A stretch of DNA of 5,593 nt from Sulfurovum sp. Lineage in GTDB: Bacteria > Campylobacterota > Campylobacteria > Campylobacterales > Sulfurovaceae. The DNA is taken from assembly GCA_015493425.1 (NCBI GenBank), contig WGDG01000140.1:1-5593 (forward strand), read 5' to 3'. Of this stretch, positions 1-5,058 are shown one piece after another. Position numbers and translations under genes: made by a program. The stretch's first letter is position 1, and each line of letters opens with the position of its first letter. Below the pieces are notes generated by a model. That model was given only the letters and a program-made list of their open reading frames with translations, was not told the DNA's origin and ran no database searches.

Positions 1-1
1 C

Positions 2-697
2 CGCTGTGCTACACTCATCACCTATGACTGGCTGCAGCAGCATTACGGTTTCGACCCTGAAAACGAATATGCCGACATCGTCAAGGCAATCAACGCCATC
101 GACATCTGGAAAGATAAAGACCCCTATTTCGAATACGGAAAGGTAATGCTGGGCATGATCTCCGGCGCACGGGAGATCAACCGCATTCTCTTTCCCGATG
201 AAGACAGAGCATTCAAACTGGCTATGATAGAAGCAGCAAAAGAACGTATCAGCGCACATGAAGCACCCATTAAGCTTGATGATGACCTGCACCAGATCAA
301 AAAAGCATTCTTCAATAAGGGAACCAACAAAACCAAAGACAACCTCGTAGCCGACTACGTTACCGATCTGCTCAGCAAAGACAAACAGCGTCTGACCATT
401 CATTACAAAGACTACAAAGGCATTCTTGGCTATAACGTTGGCAACACCTCCATTATCGGCAACACCTTCCTTGTCAATAACCCCGACTACGACTTTTATA
501 TGGATGTCAACTTCAGAGGCAACTTCTCATTGCGCAGCAACAACAAACTCGATGTTTCACAGATGGCAGCACTCATTGGAAACGGTGGCGGGCACCCTAA
601 TGCCAGCGGCGGCAAGATTGAAGGCTACAAAGACTCATTTGTCTATGCTGACGTGCGGAAATTTGTACAGGATTATATAGATCAGAAAACGCAGTAG
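2..697 (+). CDS. DHH/DHHA1-family phosphoesterase, C-terminal part (5' end outside window)
   Basis: The reading frame is open from the first complete codon at base 2 to the TAG at 695-697, giving 231 visible residues. The ATG at 146 is internal, because the frame upstream of it is clearly coding. The last ~70 residues form a DHHA1 domain: a phenylalanine/aspartate-rich strand, then an SLRSNN motif, a DVSQMAALIGN segment and the signature GGGHPNASGG starting at visible residue 195. Proteins of this family are metal-dependent phosphodiesterases (NrnA/NrnB oligoribonucleases and cyclic-nucleotide phosphodiesterases) acting in the cytoplasm. The catalytic DHH motifs sit in the N-terminal domain and are not in the window, so activity cannot be checked. 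The overall character is nearest to NrnB-like proteins, but the substrate is inference. It converges on recR. Confidence 0.85.
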   Translation, partial: RCATLITYDWLQQHYGFDPENEYADIVKAINAIDIWKDKDPYFEYGKVMLGMISGAREINRILFPDEDRAFKLAMIEAAKERISAHEAPIKLDDDLHQIKKAFFNKGTNKTKDNLVADYVTDLLSKDKQRLTIHYKDYKGILGYNVGNTSIIGNTFLVNNPDYDFYMDVNFRGNFSLRSNNKLDVSQMAALIGNGGGHPNASGGKIEGYKDSFVYADVRKFVQDYIDQKTQ

Positions 698-714
698 GCA
701 GATACGACATAAAA

Positions 715-760
715 GGTGCGTGCACCCCAAGGGTATTTCGGTGGGCATTACGCAGCCTAC
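715..760. repeat. REP-like palindromic element, copy 1
   Basis: GGTGCGT at 715-721 can pair with ACGCAGCC at 750-757 with a single bulged G. Inside, ACCC(724-727)-CAA-GGGT(731-734) makes a small second stem. The right end (GGTGGGC..TTACGCA.CCTAC, 740-760) aligns, in the same orientation, with the hairpin at 1351-1372 on the other side of recR. It fills the 70-base convergent gap between the phosphoesterase and recR. It could also help end transcription, though no T-run follows. Naming it REP-like is inference from shape and recurrence. Confidence 0.5.
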
Positions 761-767
761 ACCTATT

Positions 768-1337
768 TTATATTTTTACTCTTGCTTCAAATGCTCGGGA
801 AAGTGACATCATATCGATATTCTCAAGTTCTACACCGGTAGGCACTCCCTGCGCGATTTTGGTAAACCTGACAGGCAGACCCGAAAGCTTGTCCTCAATG
901 TAGAGGATCATCGTATCGGTCGCAATACTTGGCGGAAAAGCAAAGATGATCTCCTCAACCCCCTCAACAGCATAAAAGAGGTGTGATTCATCCATATCCT
1001 GTACTTGGGAAATCACATAGTACACTCCGGTAAACTGTCCGCTCTCCTCTATCGTCAAAATATCTTTTGCACTCTGAACAATACAAAGCTTGGTAGTATC
1101 ACGGTACGGATCGGAACAGATGGAACAGAGTTCATCTTCACTCATATTATGACATTTGCTGCACTTTTGGATACTCCCTACTGCATGCTCAATAGCATGT
1201 GCCAGTTTAAGTGCACCAAATCCGTCTTCCATCACCGCATGATATGCCAGACGTACCGCCGTCTTTTTGCCTACCGACGGCAGTGATCCAAATGCCTCTA
1301 CCAAATTTTCAAACGCCTCAATTTTATGCTGTTTCAT
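768..1337 (-). CDS. recR: Recombination mediator protein RecR (Campylobacterota type)
   Basis: A 189-residue protein, slightly shorter than the usual ~200. RecR works with RecO (and RecF) to load RecA on SSB-coated single-stranded DNA during gap repair. Domains in order are: an N-terminal helix-hairpin-helix (LPSVGKKTA, residues 19-27); a four-cysteine zinc site C59xxC62-x8-C71xxC74; a TOPRIM-like region at about 83-150; and the C-terminal RecR signature (IAQGVPTGVELE, 161-172, then SLSRAFEAR). The TOPRIM part is degenerate: the usual glutamate in the VVES/VVEE strand is Q88, and the LSPxxGxGP loop is missing. As I recall, Helicobacter RecR has the same features. The start is the ATG at 1335-1337, behind AAAAAGAG. 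An in-frame upstream ATG at 1376 would translate the REP-like hairpin into a family-foreign leader, so it is rejected. Confidence 0.95.
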   Translation of the reverse strand: MKQHKIEAFENLVEAFGSLPSVGKKTAVRLAYHAVMEDGFGALKLAHAIEHAVGSIQKCSKCHNMSEDELCSICSDPYRDTTKLCIVQSAKDILTIEESGQFTGVYYVISQVQDMDESHLFYAVEGVEEIIFAFPPSIATDTMILYIEDKLSGLPVRFTKIAQGVPTGVELENIDMMSLSRAFEARVKI

Positions 1338-1350
1338 GATTACTCTTTTT

Positions 1351-1372
1351 GGTGCGTGGTTACGCACCCTAC
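1351..1372. repeat. REP-like hairpin, copy 2, in the recR leader
   Basis: GGTGCGT(1351-1357)-GGTT-ACGCACC(1362-1368) is a perfect 7-bp, GC-rich stem with a four-base loop, followed by CTAC. It shares the GGTG...TTACGCA.CCTAC frame and orientation with 740-760. On the minus strand it lies immediately upstream of the recR ribosome binding site, so it would be transcribed in the recR 5' leader. Confidence 0.6.
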
Positions 1373-1401
1373 GCAATGCTGCTGTTTATCTCAAATATTC
1401 A

Positions 1402-1407
1402 ATCATA
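1402..1407 (-). promoter_or_regulatory. Possible -10 box for recR
   Basis: On the minus strand this reads TATGAT, five of six matches to TATAAT. It lies between the terminator of the upstream Dabb gene and recR, about 65 bases before the recR ATG. A clear -35 is absent, as is common in this phylum. This is weak evidence from one short match. Confidence 0.3.
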
Positions 1408-1428
1408 GAACAGAAGTCCTATGTCTTT

Positions 1429-1451
1429 AAAAAAGCTTTTCTCAGAAAAGC
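1429..1451 (-). terminator. Rho-independent terminator of the Dabb-family gene
   Basis: Read on the minus strand, GCTTTTC-TGA-GAAAAGC is a perfect 7-bp stem with a three-base loop (plus coordinates 1451 to 1435), followed directly by six T residues (1434 to 1429). It lies 44 bases beyond the Dabb stop codon and upstream of recR, so the two minus-strand genes are probably separate transcription units. The stem is AU-rich, so termination may be incomplete. Confidence 0.75.
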
Positions 1452-1453
1452 AA

Positions 1454-1489
1454 CCATCATTTTCCATTCTCCATCATCAATTATCAATC
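1454..1489. repeat. Low-complexity, partly repeated intergenic segment
   Basis: CCATCAT occurs at 1454-1460 and 1471-1477, and ATCAAT[T/C] occurs in tandem at 1476-1482 and 1483-1489. The minus strand is a purine-rich run built of GATGG, GGAGAATGG and TTGAT words. It is non-coding and lies directly after the Dabb stop codon. It resembles degenerate dispersed intergenic repeats, but one window cannot show dispersal. Confidence 0.35.
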
Positions 1490-1494
1490 TAAAA

Positions 1495-1791
1495 TCAGTC
1501 GTGCTTTTCATAGTCCACCACTTTAGAGTACTCAACCACCTCTTTAATAAACTCAACCACCTTAAGGTGTTCAGGATGCACGGCATAGGCTTCCAGCCCT
1601 TCTCTGCTCTCAAATGTTGTAATAATGCTCAAGTCCATCGCCCGCTCTTCTTTGGAAAAGTTCAGTCCCACATCGATACTGCGCAGTGACGGTACTGCCC
1701 CCATCAGGTTTTCAAGCATCTGCTTTGCCTGAATCATATTGGCTTGTTTGTGTTCTTCCTTGAACTTGAAAAGTACAATGTGTACAACCAT
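1495..1791 (-). CDS. Dabb-family (stress-responsive alpha/beta barrel) protein
   Basis: A 98-residue, single-domain protein of the Dabb superfamily, small dimeric ferredoxin-like alpha/beta barrels. The family signs are the opening strand VVHIVLFKFKEE with its conserved histidine at residue 4, a helix at about 17-30, a central strand around residues 53-60 (DLSIITTF), and the YAVHPEH motif (residues 69-75) before the last helix. Members include plant stress proteins and some cyclases, and most bacterial ones have no known reaction, so no substrate is proposed. The start is the ATG at 1789-1791, behind an AGGTAGG ribosome binding site five bases away. It has its own promoter facing dnaJ and its own terminator at 1429-1451. 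Length is normal for the family. Confidence 0.85.
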   Translation of the reverse strand: MVVHIVLFKFKEEHKQANMIQAKQMLENLMGAVPSLRSIDVGLNFSKEERAMDLSIITTFESREGLEAYAVHPEHLKVVEFIKEVVEYSKVVDYEKHD

Positions 1792-1817
1792 TTTTGCCTA
1801 CCTTTTTTTAATTCGCC

Positions 1818-1823
1818 ATTATA
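1818..1823 (-). promoter_or_regulatory. -10 box for the Dabb-family gene
   Basis: The minus strand reads TATAAT exactly (context CGTTATAATGG), 26 bases upstream of the ATG at 1791, which leaves a short leader carrying AGGTAGG. No consensus -35 is seen. It lies only 12 bases from the dnaJ -10 box on the other strand. Confidence 0.6.
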
Positions 1824-1832
1824 ACGAAATTA

Positions 1833-1841
1833 TGGTAGAAT
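1833..1841 (+). promoter_or_regulatory. Extended -10 promoter for dnaJ
   Basis: TGGTAGAAT is an extended -10 (TGn plus TAGAAT, five of six to TATAAT), 35 bases before the dnaJ ATG. The AGGAGA ribosome binding site is at 1865-1870, six bases from the ATG. No CIRCE-type inverted repeat is visible, so control by HrcA at this site is not supported. Confidence 0.5.
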
Positions 1842-1876
1842 TCGCCCAATATTTTACCTATTTTAGGAGAACGCCA

Positions 1877-3004
1877 ATGAGCGAAATGGACTATTACGAA
1901 ATTCTCGAAGTGAGCAGGGACTGCAGCGGTGCGGAGCTGAAGAAAGCCTACCGTAAACTGGCACTCAAGTATCATCCCGACAGAAACCCCGGTGACAAAG
2001 AGGCCGAAGAAAAATTCAAACTGATCAATGAAGCATACCAGGTACTCAGCGATGAAGAGAAGCGGGCCGTCTATGACCGTTACGGCAAAGAGGGGCTTCA
2101 GGGTCAGGGAGCCGGCGGCTTCGGCAGTGCGAATATGGATGACATTATGGATATCTTCAACTCCATGTTCGGTGGAGGCGGAGGCTTTGGCGGGTTTGGT
2201 CAAAACAGACGTGACCCGGGACAAAAATACGCACTTGACTTTGAAATGGAATTGACACTGCAGTTCAATGAAGCGGTATTCGGCTGTGAAAAAACTGTCG
2301 ATATCCGTTACAAAACCTACTGCCGTGACTGCCAGGGTACAGGTGCAAAAGACGGCAAAATGTCTACCTGTGACTACTGTGGAGGTCAGGGACAGATCGT
2401 AATGCGTCAAGGCTTCATGACCTTTGCTCAAGAGTGTCCAAAATGTCACGGTATGGGTAAAAAGATCGAACAGAAGTGTCCTTCCTGCCAAGGAAAAGGG
2501 TATGAGATCAAAGAGGAGAGTGTCACTGTCAAGATCCCTGCCGGTGTGGACAGCGGAAAGCGCCTGAGAGTACCGGGGCATGGAAATGAGTCCAAAGAGG
2601 GCAGACGCGGCGATCTTTACCTAACCTTCTATGTTGAAGAAGACGAGCACTTTGTCCGAAACGGCAATGACCTCTACATTGAGGTACCGGTATTTTTCAC
2701 TCAGGCGATTCTGGGAGAGACCATTTCTATTCCTGCCCTCAAAGGGGAGCTCGAACTCAACCTTAAGCAAGGTACCAAAGACAGAGAACAGTTTGTATTC
2801 GAAGGCGAAGGTGTACCTGATGTTCACAGTGGAAGAAAAGGCCGTCTCATCGCACAGATCAAACTTATACTACCTAAAAAATTCAATGATGAACAAAAAG
2901 AACTGCTGGAAAAACTTCAGGAGAGCTACGGTGTAGAGAGCCATCCGCATAAAAGTACTTTTGAATCAGCATTTGAACGTATCAAAGGATGGTTCAAGAG
3001 TTAA
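1877..3004 (+). CDS. dnaJ: Chaperone protein DnaJ (Hsp40, type I)
   Basis: A 375-residue, full-length type I DnaJ, the cytoplasmic co-chaperone that binds unfolded protein and stimulates the DnaK ATPase. Domains in order are: J-domain at about 4-70 with HPD at residues 33-35; a Gly/Phe-rich linker at about 76-110, including the DIMDIFNSMFGG segment; a zinc-binding region with all four CxxCxGxG repeats (C149, C165, C187 and C201 begin them); then the C-terminal substrate-binding and dimerisation domains. Nothing essential is missing. The start at ATG 1877 is chosen because it gives the conserved MDYYEIL opening and has AGGAGA six bases upstream; the frame is open further upstream but that part is not DnaJ-like. 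It stands alone here, without dnaK, grpE or hrcA. The ferritin-like gene follows after 84 bases. Confidence 0.98.
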   Translation: MSEMDYYEILEVSRDCSGAELKKAYRKLALKYHPDRNPGDKEAEEKFKLINEAYQVLSDEEKRAVYDRYGKEGLQGQGAGGFGSANMDDIMDIFNSMFGGGGGFGGFGQNRRDPGQKYALDFEMELTLQFNEAVFGCEKTVDIRYKTYCRDCQGTGAKDGKMSTCDYCGGQGQIVMRQGFMTFAQECPKCHGMGKKIEQKCPSCQGKGYEIKEESVTVKIPAGVDSGKRLRVPGHGNESKEGRRGDLYLTFYVEEDEHFVRNGNDLYIEVPVFFTQAILGETISIPALKGELELNLKQGTKDREQFVFEGEGVPDVHSGRKGRLIAQIKLILPKKFNDEQKELLEKLQESYGVESHPHKSTFESAFERIKGWFKS

Positions 3005-3017
3005 ATAATAATTATTT
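3003..3017. promoter_or_regulatory. Fur-box-like palindrome upstream of the ferritin-like gene
   Basis: AAATAAT-A-ATTATTT is a perfect 7-1-7 inverted repeat. It matches 12 of 14 defined positions of the Helicobacter pylori Fur consensus TAATAATnATTATTA. It overlaps the dnaJ stop codon, lies about 70 bases before the ferritin-like ATG, and ends about 20 bases before a possible -10 (GATACT, 3036-3041). The site is pure A/T in an AT-rich spacer, so chance is a real alternative. Confidence 0.4.
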
Positions 3018-3088
3018 TCCTTTAAGCATAGCTCTGATACTATTAATTATGTCATCTTATTTTAGAACATAATTTATAAGGAGTTATC

Positions 3089-3607
3089 ATGGCACACAAA
3101 GGAAATTCGATCATACAGGGTATTGAGATCGACGAGATTATTACCATGCTCAACCGGGCATATGCCGATGAGTGGCTGGCATATTACCAGTACTTCATTG
3201 AAGCAAAAGTCATTACCGGCATCATGAAGGATGCGGCTATCACGGAACTGACGCAGCATGCAGCGGACGAACTCCGACACGCCAACATGGTTGCAGACCG
3301 CATCCTGCAACTTGGGGGCACACCGCTGCTTCATCCTGAAGCATGGTTTACCCACTCCAACTGTGGCTATGATGCGCCTACCGCATACAATGTGGTCAAT
3401 ATCCTTGAAGATGCCATCAAGGGAGAACAGTGTGCCATCAGTGTCTATTCCCAGATTGCTGAAAGAACACGTAACAAAGACATTGTCACCTACGATATTG
3501 TTTCACAGATTCTTGCAGATGAAGTGGAGCATGAAGAGGATCTACAGGCTCTCCATGATGATATTACCGAATTTGTTACGGAGATCAAACAGCAGCTCAA
3601 CGGGTAG
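3089..3607 (+). CDS. Ferritin-like diiron protein (Dps-like / DPSL type)
   Basis: A 172-residue four-helix ferritin-like protein, probably a cytoplasmic iron-oxidising and storing or peroxide-detoxifying cage. The ligand pattern fits a bacterioferritin-type ferroxidase centre: E28, then E61-x2-H64 (ADELRHA), then E113 (KGEQCA) and E145-x2-H148 (DEVEH). The E28 to E61 spacing of 33 is the same as E18 to E51 in bacterioferritin. The haem-ligand methionine that follows the second glutamate in bacterioferritin is a leucine (L62), so haem binding is unlikely. Cysteines C92 and C115 flank the third ligand, resembling the conserved cysteine pair of DPSL (thioferritin) proteins. The start has TAAGGAG seven bases upstream. 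The stop codon abuts that of the convergent downstream gene. A Fur-box-like site lies upstream. The exact subfamily is inference. Confidence 0.85.
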   Translation: MAHKGNSIIQGIEIDEIITMLNRAYADEWLAYYQYFIEAKVITGIMKDAAITELTQHAADELRHANMVADRILQLGGTPLLHPEAWFTHSNCGYDAPTAYNVVNILEDAIKGEQCAISVYSQIAERTRNKDIVTYDIVSQILADEVEHEEDLQALHDDITEFVTEIKQQLNG

Positions 3608-4405
3608 TTACACTACTACCTGATGTAATATAACTTTACTCTCGGAAGGGGTCAGATCTCCCTTTTCGCAACTCGCATCATAAGCAATCACAAATACTTC
3701 ATCTCCTGCTTGCAGATAGTGCTTCTCTCCAAACGCTGCATAGGCTGTCGCACCGATGGAGATAAGTGCCTCTTTGGGATACCCACACGCTTTCAGATGC
3801 GCATAAATATTTTCAAGAGGGCCAAAATCCTCCTGCTGATTCATTTTATCGATCAGCCAGTTTTTCAGTTTTCCGTAAAAATAGCTATATCCGGGCAATG
3901 GAGCGTCCACACCATACGGATGCAGCACACCATCCCGTTTCAGGTAGGAGCAAAGGTGGTATCGATCCATGATACCGCCTGCTTCAAATATGTCAATCTC
4001 GATCCACTTGTCTCCGATTCCTTTGGAGTTTTGCCCCCATGACTTCTTTTCAGAAATCTTCTTCGCCCCCTCTTTCCGGATCGTGCAATCGTTAAACGTG
4101 GTAAATCTTTTGGCAACAAGATCACTCACACGCATTGTATCGTCATAGACAATCTCAAACAATACGGCAATTTCAGGCTCTACCTGCGCATTGGCTTCAT
4201 AAGAAGGGAGCTGCAAGGTATCTGTACCAATGCAGTAAACACCTAAAAAACCATCATTCCCGGGTAGATAAAAAGGGAAGATACCTTTTGGGGCTTCCGG
4301 GGCTTCCGTCACGACATTTTCAAAATCTTTCAGCTCTCCCGCCTGCTCAAGATGGTGCGCAAAGTTTCCTGCTACACCAAGCCCTATTGTCTCTTTTAAC
4401 TCCAT
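3608..4405 (-). CDS. DUF5718-family protein with FAH-like features
   Basis: A 265-residue soluble protein without signal peptide or membrane segment. The opening (GLGVAGNFAHHLEQAGE, residues 8-24) matches what I know as the DUF5718 family, found widely in Campylobacterota and without a known function. The middle resembles the fumarylacetoacetate hydrolase fold: an acidic pair E76-P-E78 followed by IAVL, then FND (D106) about 28 residues later, a lysine near a KSWG segment (121-124), and a following GIGDKW. In FAH enzymes the ExE pair and the aspartate bind the metal. That relation is my inference, and no reaction is claimed. The start at ATG 4403-4405 has only a weak ribosome binding site (GTGAG), but a strong -10 box lies 24 bases upstream. 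It faces a small membrane protein gene divergently. Confidence 0.8.
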   Translation of the reverse strand: MELKETIGLGVAGNFAHHLEQAGELKDFENVVTEAPEAPKGIFPFYLPGNDGFLGVYCIGTDTLQLPSYEANAQVEPEIAVLFEIVYDDTMRVSDLVAKRFTTFNDCTIRKEGAKKISEKKSWGQNSKGIGDKWIEIDIFEAGGIMDRYHLCSYLKRDGVLHPYGVDAPLPGYSYFYGKLKNWLIDKMNQQEDFGPLENIYAHLKACGYPKEALISIGATAYAAFGEKHYLQAGDEVFVIAYDASCEKGDLTPSESKVILHQVVV

Positions 4406-4428
4406 GAATGCTCACTTTTTTTGACACC

Positions 4429-4437
4429 ATTATACCA
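4429..4437 (-). promoter_or_regulatory. Extended -10 promoter for the DUF5718 gene
   Basis: On the minus strand this reads TGGTATAAT, a perfect TATAAT with the TGn extension, 24 bases before the ATG at 4405. No -35 consensus is evident. Confidence 0.6.
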
Positions 4438-4471
4438 TTTTGTACTCCACATGCATTCCACATCCAGGTTA

Positions 4472-4477
4472 TATACT
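4472..4477 (+). promoter_or_regulatory. Possible -10 box for the 70-residue membrane protein
   Basis: TATACT (five of six to TATAAT) lies 25 bases before the ATG at 4503, with AAGGAG at 4491-4496 between them. It would form a divergent promoter pair with the one at 4429-4437. No -35 is recognised. Confidence 0.4.
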
Positions 4478-4502
4478 GAAAAAAAGAGCAAAGGAGTGGC
4501 AA

Positions 4503-4715
4503 ATGTGGTGGCGTAACTTTTGGAGAAAATGTAAAAATTACCGCAATGTTATTTTGGTATCAACTTTCATTGGCAGTATGCTTGTTTTTATGCTTGTAAC
4601 GGTTATCTATGTTACTTCACAGGTAGCCAACTGCTCCAGTGTCAAAAAGGCGCGCAAAGTCTGCATGAATGAGAAAAGAGTTTTATTGAAGAACGTAACA
4701 AAAGTTGAGCTGTAG
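4503..4715 (+). CDS. Hypothetical small single-pass membrane protein
   Basis: A 70-residue protein I do not recognise. The N-terminus is short, aromatic and basic (MWWRNFWRKCKNYR), followed by one strong hydrophobic segment at about residues 16-38. The C-terminal ~30 residues are basic and contain two cysteines ten residues apart (C44, C54). The basic N-terminus favours an N-in orientation, but the tail is just as basic, so topology is uncertain; if the tail is periplasmic the two cysteines could form a disulfide. The start at 4503 is chosen over an in-frame ATG at 4440 because AAGGAG lies six bases before it and the upstream part spans the promoter region. Its own ribosome binding site, a plausible promoter and an intact frame support a real gene, but no function can be assigned. 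Confidence 0.6.
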   Translation: MWWRNFWRKCKNYRNVILVSTFIGSMLVFMLVTVIYVTSQVANCSSVKKARKVCMNEKRVLLKNVTKVEL

Positions 4716-4716
4716 A

Positions 4717-4735
4717 TGACTGCCAAAGGCAGTCA
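4717..4735. terminator. Hairpin between convergent genes, possible bidirectional terminator
   Basis: TGACTGCC-AAA-GGCAGTCA is a perfect 8-bp stem with a three-base loop. It begins one base after the stop codon of the small membrane protein gene and ends eight bases beyond the HU stop codon on the other strand. No T-run follows on either side, so it is not a textbook Rho-independent terminator. Its position still suggests transcript end formation or 3'-end protection for both genes. Confidence 0.55.
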
Positions 4736-4743
4736 GAAGGTAA

Positions 4744-5028
4744 TTACTTCGCCGCGGCAACAGCGTCTTTAAGTGTTTTACCAAATTTGAACTTGGGTGC
4801 AGTATGCGCAGGCTTGCTGTATGTTTTATCTGTACCAGGTACTTTACCGCTTTTAGCCGCTACTTCTGCTGTAGAGAAGGTTCCGAAACCTACGAGAGAA
4901 ACTGACTCTTTTTTAGTCAGTGCTTCTGTTACAGAGTCAATAAATGCTTTTACTGCTCTCTCTGCCGCTGCTTTGCTCTCATACTCTCCATTTTTCTGAA
5001 CCAGTTCTACGAATTCTGATTTTGTCAT
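4744..5028 (-). CDS. hup: HU family DNA-binding protein
   Basis: A 94-residue HU/IHF-family protein that bends and compacts DNA in the nucleoid as a dimer. It opens with the typical helical part (MTKSEFVELVQKNG, then a helix-rich stretch to about residue 40), then the conserved VSLVGFGTF core (residues 43-51). The DNA-binding arm is at about 52-75 and keeps the intercalating-type proline as GKVPG (P64) in place of the usual GRNP. The end is the usual FKFGKTLKDAV. The arm is less arginine-rich than in standard HU. An in-frame ATG at 5070 lies upstream of the promoter, so the start at ATG 5026-5028 is chosen, behind AAAGGA. HU and IHF subunits are hard to separate by eye; the generic HU call is preferred. 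It has its own promoter and converges on the small membrane protein gene. Confidence 0.93.
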   Translation of the reverse strand: MTKSEFVELVQKNGEYESKAAAERAVKAFIDSVTEALTKKESVSLVGFGTFSTAEVAAKSGKVPGTDKTYSKPAHTAPKFKFGKTLKDAVAAAK

Positions 5029-5058
5029 TCTTCTTCCTTTATTGTGTAAGATAGATTT

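Noticed and set aside
1338..1376. Longer recR start at 1376 giving 13 extra N-terminal residues
   Set aside because: The extension translates the REP-like hairpin, does not look like a RecR N-terminus, and the ATG at 1337 has a purine-rich ribosome binding site.
1267..1689. Plus-strand open frame across the recR/Dabb spacer (140 codons)
   Set aside because: It runs antisense through two real genes, the terminator and the repeats; the translation has no family character.
1739..1876. N-terminal extension of dnaJ from ATG 1739
   Set aside because: It overlaps the divergent Dabb gene and both promoters; the J-domain begins right after ATG 1877, which has a good AGGAGA site.
1808..2581. Long minus-strand open frame opposite dnaJ (257 codons)
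   Set aside because: It is the mirror of the dnaJ coding frame, with no ribosome binding site or recognisable family.
4440..4502. Upstream ATG at 4440 for the small membrane protein
   Set aside because: It precedes the promoter and ribosome binding site; the ATG at 4503 is ideally spaced from AAGGAG.
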